Assembly (NCBI GenBank): GCA_029378245.1
Contig: JARKIF010000039.1
Location: 62,001 to 126,000, forward strand
Direction of reading: 5' to 3'
Origin: Roridomyces roridus
Taxonomy: Eukaryota; Basidiomycota; Agaricomycetes; Agaricales; Mycenaceae
DNA: 64,000 nt
Shown here: piece after piece, positions 43,740 through 53,593 of the stretch
Position numbering within the stretch: the first letter of the stretch is position 1
How the letters are laid out: every line of letters starts with the position of its first letter
Made by a program: the position numbers and the translations under genes
Notes under the pieces: model-generated
Database searches by the model: none
Seen by the model: the letters and a program-made list of their open reading frames with translations, nothing else
What the model was told of the DNA's origin: nothing

Positions 43740-44510
43740 TATGCCACCCGTTGCTCGCACGAGCAGATTTGCTGTACCCCGTTCGAGCGGCAGGGGCATT
43801 GATGCCCCTGCCAATGCGAAAGAACGAATGAGCACCAGCCACAGGGGTGACATGTACAAGTCGAATAAAACGCACCCCTCGGACGAGATGACAGAAACGT
43901 CCGCGGTCAATTCAGGCGTCTGCTCAGAAATGGGGTGGACGTGAAGGGTGGAGGTGGCTGGCTTTCCAGCGAGCTCGCCCAACCGCGTTCCGAGCTCCTT
44001 CTGCTTCTCGATGCTGAAATCCTGCTCCGTGAAAAAGACGACACCCCGGTGCGAGACGAGCGTTGCGAGATCTTTTAGGAGCTCATCCGAGTTGGGTGCT
44101 GCCAAGAGCTGCGAGAGCTGGACTGATTTGCTGGGGAAACGGGTGCCAATGTGGGGTCTCTCGTCGTACGACTCGTAGACGCTCAGGGAGCCGAGGGCAG
44201 AGAACGAGGCAGCGACCATGGTGGGTGTATGTCGGAAGAACGGGGCAAGAACATGTTTTTTAAAAAGCGGTCTCCTTGTATTACTATCGTCGTTTGACGG
44301 GAACGATGGTCAGCAACTCTCCAACTGCTTAAACTGAAGGCTCGGTGCACCTATGCAACCAGTGTCATGTTTACCTCGATTGTGCAGCTATTGTTCGAGT
44401 CCGATGTGTACTACTTGGTCCATGCATGCGCGTGTATAGCTATGTACAGAAGACGAGAAGAGTTTGCGTGTCTCCAGTTTGCGTGTCTCCTTCGGGGAAA
44501 ACTACAATCT

Positions 44511-46431
44511 TCAGGCGCAGACGCTGGCTGCCGATTCCTACAAGGAAATCAGAAAAGTATTATTGCGTCAAGAAAAACTGACGGGACGGGCAAATGTCCA
44601 ACAGACACAGCTGAGCCAAACGCGCGAATACGCGACCTCCATGTAAACGAACATATAGTGCCACTTGCGGCGGAACATCTCCAACTTGTACGGGTCCTTG
44701 AGCTCTGGGTATCGTTCTATCAGCGTGTCGATCAAGTCGGACGTCCAGTTCTCGTCGAGGCGGCTGGAGTAATTGCTCGTAAGAAGGGTGAAATGGTGGA
44801 CGAGTGACAATGATACTTACCGGCCCCATTCACGCAAGCACCGGGGGTAATCTGTGGGCATGTTGAATGACTTTGAGTGAAGAGTTCAAGGTCCCTACGC
44901 GTTCCAAAATCTTCAATACTGTCGATACAGAATCGACCTTTGCGTGCCGAACAGAAGCTCTCCGCAAGGGACAGCGCACTAGCTAAAATCGTATGTGGCC
45001 AATGGAACTTGCGGATGAAGTTCTGCCCCCTGTGGCGTTACGTGAGCCTCGAGGCGCGGCGGTAGTGAAAAGATGGCGTACTGATAGCGAGTGTGCGTAC
45101 TTTCAGGGTAAGTGGTGGCCGTCAGTACGGCTACGGCATTTTTGTCCTTGAGGGCCCAGTCGATTTTGGCGAAATATGTGGGCATGTATTCCAAACCGAC
45201 GGCCTAGTACGAGCTTAGGAATGTTTCCAACGAAGGAGAGGATATTCTCACCTCGAGCATCTCGAGCGAGATGCAGGCATCGAACGCGCCTTTGAACGAC
45301 GCTGGCATGTCCCGATAGTCCATGAAGTGAACCCGAATCTGGTCCGCGTAGCCCGCCGCGCGGATCCGTTCTTCCGCGAGCTCTTTCTGTTCAATGGAGA
45401 GCGTTATTGTGTCGACGGTGCACCCCAACTTGGCGGCCTATTTCGCTCAGTCAGTCACCGTCCTCCGTCCAAAGAAATTAGCATACGGCGATAGCGATGC
45501 TTCCCCATCCACTACCGATCTCCAGCAACCGACATCCCGCCCGCAATCGCGCCTTTCGGATGATATGATTGATTTTCGTGACCTGGGCAGCTTCGAGATC
45601 CCCTGGTTTCCGGTGGCCTTGCAGATCACCGCAGACCCCGCCCTCGCTCTCAGACCATATGGGACACGAGTATTGCATCTCCTTGCTCAGGAAAGCCTAC
45701 GAGCTTGGATGAGACTGGGAAGTCGTCAACAAGTTCAAGTGCTTACCGTGTATAACTCGTTCGACGCATCGTATATAGCGACCTGAACAGCCAAGTCAGA
45801 ACCAATTACAGCCGTTGGAGACATGGACTGACATTGGCGATGGACTGGACGTGGAAATGGCTGAAAAAGTGACGGACGACGTTGTAAGCCTTGTATGTAT
45901 GGTGGAAGAAGGTCGAGAATGAAGCGATGTTCCGTCGATTGTCGACAAAGAGCTATATGTTGCTGAGTAAATAGAACAAGGCATGTGAACGACGCACGTT
46001 TAGAACTTCCTTTATATCCGTCGAATCGCATTCTCCCGCCATGTATGCTTCGGAAACTGAAAGAAAGAGTTGAGCAGGAAAGTAAAGGAGAAATATGCGT
46101 CTCACAGCCAACGTCGTAGGACAGATATACTCGAACCCAGAAGCGGTCATGGTTGACCTTGACCTGGGCTCTGCGAGCAACGTCCTTCTCAGTCGCCCCA
46201 AACCTGTGCACAGCTCCAGAAGGCTCGGTCACCTCGAGCGTCCCAGTCGTTACCCCCTTCTTCAACGCATACAAGACGACCTGTCGGGCTGAGGCAGCCA
46301 TGAGGACCGTGGAGGTAAGTTCAAGCAGCAGTTGCCTTACCATGGGCCAGAAAAGTCCTTTGAATCCAGGAGTTGGACTGGAATCTCGGAAGAGTTGAGA
46401 CTGGAAGCGTTGCGTATGCTGAATAGGACAT
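44511..46431 (-). CDS. Cyclopropane-fatty-acyl-phospholipid synthase, copy B
   Basis: Same exon structure as copy A. It starts MSYSAYATLPVSTLPRFQSN at 46431, has motif I CRLLEIGSGWGSIAIAV, and ends with the short exon ESAASVCA at 44511. Here the penultimate exon (NYSSRLDENWTSDLIDTLIE) joins in frame through the normal acceptor, so copy B looks fully intact. The tract 45480-46360, introns included, is almost identical to 35260-36140, while more distal exons and introns differ from copy A at many sites. The TauD pseudogene lies downstream on the same strand; a 7-TM gene is divergent upstream. The role is modification of membrane lipid acyl chains. Confidence 0.87.
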
Positions 46432-47191
46432 CTTTGCACTGGTGGGAAGAGAGGAACGGGACGCCTTTTGGACGGAGCTCGGCAGTGTTTGATTATTCAC
46501 ACAGCACGTTGAAACGGGCCACGGTTGGGCCACGGCCGGAAGCTTTGCTTCTCCCGCCATCGTGAGTTCATCCATCTGTCAGACCGTGACGGTGAGGTGC
46601 GGTGGCGACCTCGTTGCATCTTGCTGTCGCTGAATACAAAGAAATGGCGTCCAGTTGGCGTCCAGCACGTAGCAACCCATTTCCCGAGATTGCTTCCGGC
46701 GCTGCACTGTGCAGAGGTGGTGGTAAAAACAGACGTGTCGTGATTGCCGATCTGTGCCGCACCTTGTCTCTAATCTTGTCCACATCTGTCTTGTTCTTCG
46801 ACATATGTTCCCTCTATCTCCCACGAGCACGGAAGCCAGTGTGGAACATCTCTGCACGGCCTCTCCTCGGATGATCATTCCATCTCCTCGCAGGAAATGA
46901 AACCCCGTTCGTGAAGTTTGAGCTAGACTCCGCTGCAGCGTCAGACCTCGAGTCCTTTCTGGTTCTCTGAAGGCCTGAGGGATATCGAGTCCTGCTCTAG
47001 CCTCTAGGGAGGTGAAATCGCGAACGACAAGTTGTGGAAACCTGTAGGTCCGTGAGACTCGACGAGCGGCGTATGGCACGGGGATCTGACGGCTCGGCCG
47101 CAATGTAACTGAACAGGGACTGATTCATTTGTCTATAAGCAACAGCTCGTCTTTGATCCCCTTCTTTCGTGGCCATCCTTCACTTTCGTTC
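46432..47191. promoter_or_regulatory. Divergent intergenic region, CFA synthase B / 7-TM B
   Basis: Equivalent to 36213-36893 and aligned with it next to the synthase start. It should carry the promoters of both genes. No reliable TATA box was found. Confidence 0.35.
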
Positions 47192-48512
47192 ATGACCAAC
47201 ACTTCCTGGGTGGAGCCCGCCGACCTGGGCACCCAACTGGCCTGGTTCAATGCCTTTGCGATTATAGGCGCCCTATTCCTCACTTTGATAGTGGGAACGG
47301 CTTATTTTTCGACGACTGTTAGCCGGAGTGAGCTCTGGTACAGACACATCATCGCCTGGATTGTCTACGACGCCGCATTTTTCTTTCTTATCGGCCACCA
47401 ACAAGACGCTGTCCCTCCTTTTGGACTGTGCATCTTTCAGGCGTCCCTGATCTACGCGGTTCCGACCTTGTGTGTCTATCTCATCTTGGACGAGACTCGG
47501 TGCATTCTCAACGGTGCATTTCCAGCCCCACGCTCAGTGCCTTTTGTTTCGTTGCCGATGTGCGTGTCCTTTACTTACAAAAAGGGCTGCAGCTGAACTC
47601 GTCGACAGCTTTACATTCGCCTTTCTTCGGTCATTGAGAACAAGAGGAAGATTCGGCCAGCATTACATAAATTCGTGCGCCAATTCTTTGTCTATGATCC
47701 TTTCATATTCACGGCCGCTGTAGCTTGTCAATATGCCGCTCTTTGTTCTTCTGAGCGTCTTCATCGAAGTGTTGGTGGTATGTCTTATCACAATACCCTG
47801 AACATATGCACTGACTCTTTTTCAGTTGGTTCAGGACGCGTCGGTGGTTGGTTTCGAACAAAGGCATCTATACTGCCATGTTTCCACAAGCGCACAGTCA
47901 GCGAACCCTCCCCGTCCATGAATTGAATCGTCGCTCACGGGAGTATAGGTCTCTGATAAGCGGCGGAATCATCATTGCGACCGGCCTGCTCATTTTCCCG
48001 CTCGAAAGTGCGTCGACCGTCTGACATGAATCGTGGTGTGACGATGTAGCCTAGTCTGGATCGCCATCGTGCTGTACCGCAACTGGCGTTCGTTCCGAGG
48101 TTCAAGAGAACACAATACATTCCTCACCATGTTCATCCGGATTGTTCTCTTCACGGTTCTATCCATGCTTGGAGTCGGGTGAGTAGGCGCTTAGTTTCTT
48201 GCTCTCATACTTACAAAATCCAGACTGAGCTCCCTGAGCATCGGCTCTCCCAGCGCACCCAAGCCGTACTGGACTCGACTTGTCCTAACCATTGGTTAGT
48301 TGATTTCACTATCGTCCACGCGCTGTTCGGCCTTATACCGAATTCTTTCAGTGCCTATCATCGCCGCCATTACATTCGGTAGTCAAGAGGTCAGTGATTG
48401 CTTTCCTGTCGACCGAATGCTAATAGGAAGTCAGGATATAATGAGGTCTTGGATCTTTTGGAGAGAACCGCCTCCCACTACTGCTAAAGAGGAAGCAGGG
48501 GCCGCTGTCTAA
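47192..48512 (+). CDS. Basidiomycete seven-transmembrane protein, copy B
   Basis: Starts MTNTSWVEPADLGTQLAWFN. The first exon has two hydrophobic segments and PFGLCIFQASLIYAVPT. Spliced exons give PTLSAFCFVADV, LYIRLSSVIENKRKIRPALH, LVNMPLFVLLSVFIEVLV, QRHLYCHV, SLISGGIIIATGLLIFPLE, VLYRNWRSFRGSREHNTF, LSSLSIGSPSAPKPYWTRL, and finally DIMRSWIFWREPPP with the stop at 48510. The same introns as in copy A keep the frame. The two copies differ at many residues, clearly more than the neighbouring synthases do. Probably a plasma-membrane or endomembrane protein; ligand and partners unknown. Confidence 0.75.
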
Positions 48513-50077
48513 CCGTGTGCGGGTAGTAACTTAGGGAACACTGAACTTTCTTTGTGATAGTGTCCGATACTTTGTTCGGATTCTGCGCCTAATGCACTGT
48601 GTGTATCCGGCGGACCTCTCCTTGGCTGTACCATAGACACAGATTAAATAACACATAATGTAATGCAAGTCGACGGGATTTCGTGAATGGCCACTCGTCC
48701 ATCTCAAATGAGACGCAATCTCTTTGGCGCTGACATTCCTGTTGGTTGGCATGACGAGGTCAGATTGCTGTGTGTATTGACGAGAATGCGGCATTATGTG
48801 CGCACGCTTGAAGCTGTAATGCTCAATCTAGAACGCACCCCCTCGTAATTCACCACGATTCTCGATGCCAATTTCCAAGTTTACATAACCATTGGAGAGA
48901 AGATACATATTACAGAGTACACGAGGTATGATCAGGATATATTCTGTTCGGGATCGAAAAGGAGTGCACAACCTCCGAGCCGTCAAACCTGACTGAAAAG
49001 GCTGCAAGTATAAGAATCCTTCTGCTCCTCTTTATTACAGATGCTCTTTCTGACCGTGTATAGGTAGAGATGAAACACCCAAAATAAAGAGGAGAGTAGG
49101 ACCCTGATACAAACAGTTCTCGACGTGGATTGGTAGCTGCAGTTGTTGCAGAGTGGCCATCATATACGTATACACCACAAACTCGTCTACCCTATTGAGA
49201 GCTGTAGGTATAGGGATTCTTCTGCTCCTCTTTATTGCAGATGCTCTTTCGAACCAGAGGTCGAAATGCAGACACCCAAAATAAAGAGGAGAGTAGATAT
49301 CCCAATACAAACAGGTCTCGACAAAGGTAGGCAGCTGGGTGATCGTGGTCGCACTGGCAGAAGGATCGACTTCAAGTTCTCGTGAATGGGCGGAAGAGAA
49401 CATGGAGAAGTGATGAAAATTGGCTCGTCCTGTCCCCTTTTATCAGCTTCTGAGATGGTCAGCTGACTGCAACGTTTCTGTGCTGCAACGTGGATTGTTC
49501 GAAATAAAACAATAGCGATCAGCGAAAACGACGTCTACTGCCGGTCGGTGGCACTCACTATCCTTCTAGAGTATAAGACAATTAGATGACCGCTTGTTCA
49601 GATCGAGGAATCCATGGGAGCGGACTGACCAAGACAGAGGGATGCACATGTTGAAACATGCCAATCACCTGTGGGCGCCTCTATCCATCTTATGCATCAC
49701 TCGTTGGACAGATACGACGCCTCGTCTCCATTCTAGAAGCCTCGCGGGTGACAAATTTATCCACCAAGGGAGCTCCTGCATCTCAGAATGCTGTTGGAAT
49801 CAAGTTGGAATGCTGTGCGTGCAGCGTGCTGCGGCAAACCCATCTCGAGATCGGCTTATGAGACCAGGCCAGAAGAGAGATAGATATCACCTTTCCCTTT
49901 AAGGTATATTTTCAATTGGTGGCCCGAGCAGGCCGAAAGTGACTCTGCGCATCGCTATTGTTGGGCCTTGTTTAGACAACACGTGGTGCGCGCGCTGATG
50001 CAGAACGATCACTGCCACTGATCACTGGTTCAACTTCGGGTTCAATCAAGGTAAATAGTCCGGCGTGGTTTATACGA
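48513..50077. other. Intergenic region, no supported gene
   Basis: The first part (to about 48600) still aligns with the 3' flank of 7-TM copy A (AACACTGAACTTT), showing that the duplicated block extends past the stop codons. A 122-codon minus-strand frame spans the duplicated hairpin units at 49010-49335 but has no recognised domain. Confidence 0.4.
49010..49335. repeat. Imperfect tandem duplication, each unit with a 12-bp inverted repeat
   Basis: Two units of about 130 bp begin near 49010 and 49205. Each contains CTCCTCTTTATT (49025 and 49225) and, some 45-50 bp later, its perfect complement AATAAAGAGGAG (49083 and 49280). Each unit can therefore form a stem-loop. Confidence 0.75.
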
Positions 50078-50572
50078 TCACGCGACAGTGTCCATTTTCT
50101 TCCTCTTCCCCTCGCCGTGACTGGCTGCAGAACTGGGCGACCAGCCGAGCCCTACGCGCGCGTGAATAAGAAGATTCGAAATGCCAATGACGGCGGGCAA
50201 CGTATCCGACGTGATGAACTCTGCGTCGGACCTGGAGAACATCGTAATTGCAGTGCAGGCCAACGAGAATCTGGATCGATAAATAAGGGCTTAGGCTCCA
50301 GGAGAAAAAGACGTACGTCTGAAGCATCAGGAAAACTGGAGAAGTTGCTATGACACTATGCAGCGCTGCATAGTGCTGCATAGTGCTGCATAGTGCTATG
50401 CAGCGTCTCCAGTTTTCCTGATGAATCCCGGCGCTTTCAACCAGAATCCTCATGAAACCCTTGATCCAGTTATATTTCAACATACTTCGAATCGGAGAAC
50501 ATACCGTCAGACGGGAGTCGGATTTCACGGCTCCTTCCGAGTTGACTTTCGATATACGGAACACGATGAGGA
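50078..50572 (-). pseudogene. 3' part of a split basidiomycete 7-TM gene
   Basis: Minus-strand exons read VLIVFRISKVNSEGAVKSDS, then (after an intron) FMRILVESAGI, YLSIQILVGLHC, and finally TLPAVIGISNLLIHARVGLG with a Ser/Lys-rich tail ending at 50078. This is the C-terminal half of a mushroom 7-TM family (TM5-TM7 and tail). A 99-bp MITE lies inside FMRILVESAGI / LQTYVFFSW. Upstream, 73 bp beyond the last recognisable exon, a retrotransposon block begins at 50646. The matching N-terminal half is at 61365-61907 on the same strand. The exons expected between them are not found, so the gene is broken. Confidence 0.68.
50325..50423. mobile_element. 99-bp CATCAGG MITE inserted in frame in the 7-TM gene
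   Basis: The ends CATCAGGAAAACTGGAGA and TCTCCAGTTTTCCTGATG form an 18-bp inverted repeat with at most one mismatch. The interior is four or five GCATAGTGCT-type units. The length is exactly 33 codons, and the minus-strand 7-TM frame stays open through it. It belongs to the same family as 41014-42108. Confidence 0.8.
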
Positions 50573-50645
50573 CTAAAAAAAGTCCAAGTCAGCCCAGTCA
50601 CATTCCAAATATTTTTTGTTTGGAAGCAAGTGCCAAGTACCGGTG

Positions 50646-51858
50646 TGTAAGGGCAACTCTGCACACTGAGGATACGCGCTCAGCCTGGATAGAGGGGATC
50701 CGAAGTGTGAATAAAAGAAATACGAATACATCCTGCAACGCACCTGGATAGAGGGGATCCGAAGAGAAATCACTCTAAGGAACCCTCTGCCCAGGTACGG
50801 CCTATATACTTATCTAGATCGATCCTTATCCAACGGGAGCACATGGCGGGAGGCGGATCTTTGATGGATGCATATGGCGCGAGCGATGTCGCATGCAGTA
50901 TCCCATCGTGATCGGAACAACGATGATCCGGGGAAGGGTGATGGACCGAGGCCGGTGGAAGAGGCGCGAGGGCGAAGGGGAGTGGAGACCGAGGGGGAGA
51001 GGTGAGGCCGGAGGACCGGAGAGGGTGCGGAACGGGAGTTCCCCTTACATCACCCCCCCCTTTGATTGCGGCGTCCCGACGCAAGGCACGAACGTCGGCG
51101 CGGGGCTTGTCCGGATAGCGGCGGTAGAAATCCGCCACTAGACCCTCGGAGAATATCCGGTCGTGGCGGACCCATTCGTCGTGGTCGTGGCTATAACCTT
51201 TCCATTTAACGCGGAAATTGAGATGATTATACCGGAACTTAGCGTCCACAATCTCCTCGACCTCATACTCGTTCGGTCCGTAGTCGGCGTCCGGAAGGAT
51301 CGGACCGGGCTCCTCGTGGTGTGGTCGACCTGGGAACGGGTCTCCGACCGCGAGCTCGAGTTTGACGACCGGAAAGACGGGGTGTAGGCGGGACAGACTG
51401 GCGGGGAGCTCGAGCTTGAAGGCTCCCTTTCCGACGACCTTTATAACCTTGAACGGACCAAGGCGCTTGTGGGACAGTTTCGGAGACGGGCGGGTCGTCC
51501 GGATGTCCGAAGCGTCGAGCCAGACGCGGTCTCCGACTTTGATGTCCGGAGCGGCAAGGCGGCGGCGGTCGTAGTACTGCTTCTGCTCCGCCTTGGCTTT
51601 AACAAGCGCGGCTTGAGCTTCGGAGACTCCGTGCGCGATCCGGTCCCGGAATGCCTGAGCGGACTCGACGTCGGACCGGAGGTCGGTAGGCTCAAACCCG
51701 AGTCGAGGGAGGCGGCCAGAGTCGGTCATAAACGGAACTTGCTGCGTGGACGAGTGGAGATGGCTGTTGTAGGCAAACTCCGCGGTCGGAAGGAGTTCGT
51801 CCCAGTCGTCCTGCAGGTAATTAGTGAAGATCCGAATATATTGCTCGAGCTCCTGGTT
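50646..51858 (-). mobile_element. Inverted 3' fragment of the Ty3 family
   Basis: On the minus strand: pol from the integrase Glu region ([11 protein letters not shown]) through the chromodomain, then a 404-bp LTR (50646-51049) lacking 34 bp inside a CCGGAGG-repeat area. It ends precisely at the LTR terminus TGTAAGGGCAACTC. On the other side it is fused at about 51858 to the truncated left LTR of copy 2, with a 2-bp overlap (GA). Confidence 0.9.
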
Positions 51859-52381
51859 GATCCGTCGGACCTCGGACCTCACCTCTCCCCCTCGGTCTCC
51901 ACTCCCCTTCGCCCTCGCGCCTCTTCCACCGGCCTCGGTCCATCACCCTTCCCCGGATCATCGTTGTTCCGATCACGATGGGATACTGCATGCGACATCG
52001 CTCGCGCCATATGCATCCATCAAAGATCCGCCTCCCGCCATGTGCTCCCGTCGGATAAGGATCGATCTAGATAAGTATATAGGCCGTACCTGGGCAGAGG
52101 GTTCCTTAGAGTGATTTCTCTTCGGATCCCCTCTATCCAGGTGCGTTGCAGGATGTATTCGTATTTCTTTTATTCACACTTCGGATCCCCTCTATCCAGG
52201 CTGAGCGCGTATCCTCAGTGTGCAGAGTTGCCCTTACAGTAGAAATCACTCTCCAACGGACTGACCCGTCAAGATTTCCGGCACGTACTCCGCGCGCGTT
52301 GACGACTCCGACTCCGACGCGGCCGGAGACCCACCCTATCTTGACGCCCCTTCCGTTTCGAACTCCGAACCTCTCGACGTC

Positions 52382-53593
52382 ATGGACCAGCCACAGCCGA
52401 ATGCTCCGGCCCCTGATCTCGAAGAACGTCTCGAAACCTTCGAACAACAAATTGGCGACCGCTTCGGTAGCATCGAAAATATTCTTCAGCGCCTTCTTGT
52501 ACACCTTGACGGTCCTCCGGACGACCACGTGCCGGAGGCTCCGGCGCATCCCCCTCAGGCGCGAGAACCACCGCCCCATCTCGCCCCCGACGCGCGCCCC
52601 GCTCCGGTGCGTTTTGCTTCGGCCTTGTTCGGAGAGGGCATCCTCAGCTCCCGGTCGTTGCTCCGGCCGAACCCCCCTCCGAGCTTCGACGGAGACCGCG
52701 CCGCAGGCCGGGCATTCCTTGACGCGTGCAAGTCGTACTACCGTCAAGTCCCGGAGCAGTTCAGCCCCGGTCCTGGCCTCCAGCCGTTGGAGGAGCGCGC
52801 TGTCCGCTTCGCGTTGGGCTACATGTCCACCGGCTCGGCACAGAAGTGGGCGGAGCGTGCACGGCGCCAGGACGTATTCCCCTTCCCCACCTGGGTCCTT
52901 TTCCGCACCCAGTTCGTGGAGCGTTTCGTCGAGGAGAACTCGGCTGAGCTTGCCCGCCGGAAGCTCGAGTCGAGCAAGTACCACATGTCCACCTCGGACG
53001 TGTACCTCTACACGGACGCTTTCGAGGATGCGTTCGAGGACGCGGGGTACACCGACCCGCTCCTCAAGGTCACCAAGTTCCGGCTCGGCCTCCGTCCGGA
53101 CCTGAACGTCGCCATTGCGACGAACACCCCTCCGGGTGAAAGTGCCTACCCGGAGTGGCGTGCGCGCGCGTTCCGGCAATACCAAGCGGTCCGGAACGCG
53201 CAAACCTTCCAGCAACCGGTTCGCCCCGCCGCTGCTGCTGCCCCTGTCCGACCGCGGCCGGCTGTAATGCCTTTTGTCCCTGCGGCGTTTCCGGCTCCGG
53301 CTCCGGCTCCGGCCCGACAGGCCCCCGCTCCTCGTGCCCCTGACGCCGTCCCGATGGACGTCGACCGAACTCGTGCGCGCCCTGCCGGACGCGCCTGCTA
53401 CCGATGTGGCGCGCTTGGCCACATTGCCCGGGATTGTCCGAATGCCGTCGACATTCGGGCGGCCGCCCTCGACGTCGCGGATCAGTTCGGTCCGGAGCTG
53501 CTCGGAGAGCTTATCGAGCACCTCCGGGTCACCGCAACCGAGGTACCCGAGGCTGAGGAGGTTCAGGAGGATTTTGTGACCCACAACGAGTGA
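52382..53593 (+). CDS. gag: Gag protein of Ty3 copy 2
   Basis: 403 residues, the same protein as the copy 1 gag, with the CCHC knuckle [14 protein letters not shown] near residue 338. The frame is intact even though pol is broken downstream, so a Gag protein could still be made if the 5'-truncated LTR retains promoter activity; its TATA box is preserved. Confidence 0.92.
   Translation: MDQPQPNAPAPDLEERLETFEQQIGDRFGSIENILQRLLVHLDGPPDDHVPEAPAHPPQAREPPPHLAPDARPAPVRFASALFGEGILSSRSLLRPNPPPSFDGDRAAGRAFLDACKSYYRQVPEQFSPGPGLQPLEERAVRFALGYMSTGSAQKWAERARRQDVFPFPTWVLFRTQFVERFVEENSAELARRKLESSKYHMSTSDVYLYTDAFEDAFEDAGYTDPLLKVTKFRLGLRPDLNVAIATNTPPGESAYPEWRARAFRQYQAVRNAQTFQQPVRPAAAAAPVRPRPAVMPFVPAAFPAPAPAPARQAPAPRAPDAVPMDVDRTRARPAGRACYRCGALGHIARDCPNAVDIRAAALDVADQFGPELLGELIEHLRVTATEVPEAEEVQEDFVTHNE

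Larger units (their letters stand above)
38885..44219 (-). pseudogene. TauD/TfdA alpha-ketoglutarate-dependent dioxygenase, interrupted by three transposons
   Basis: Nearly all exons of one Fe(II)/2-oxoglutarate sulfonate-type dioxygenase can be found in order. 43876-44219 starts MVAASFSALGSLSVYESYDE and contains LATLVSHRGVVFF. 43742-43807 reads RASNGWH, and 42384-42423 continues TDITFEPVPSDYA, giving the H-x-D iron motif. 42302-42329 reads ILKLHTLP, then GGDTL, an 8-nt micro-exon and GYEAY. SPAYQKFLEGLTAQHDG lies near 40960-41016, then RGSPENTG. PVIRTHPVTGYKSLF begins near 39350. CTFHTAT and RTGNRIVRIG supply the second His and the Arg; the gene ends at 38885. Insertions occupy 42424-43739, 41014-42108 and 39386-40760. 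Apart from these there is a one-base loss near 39180-39190 (before DYLFRHV) and a Trp-to-Arg change (CGG) in the micro-exon, so it is a pseudogene. Confidence 0.85.
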
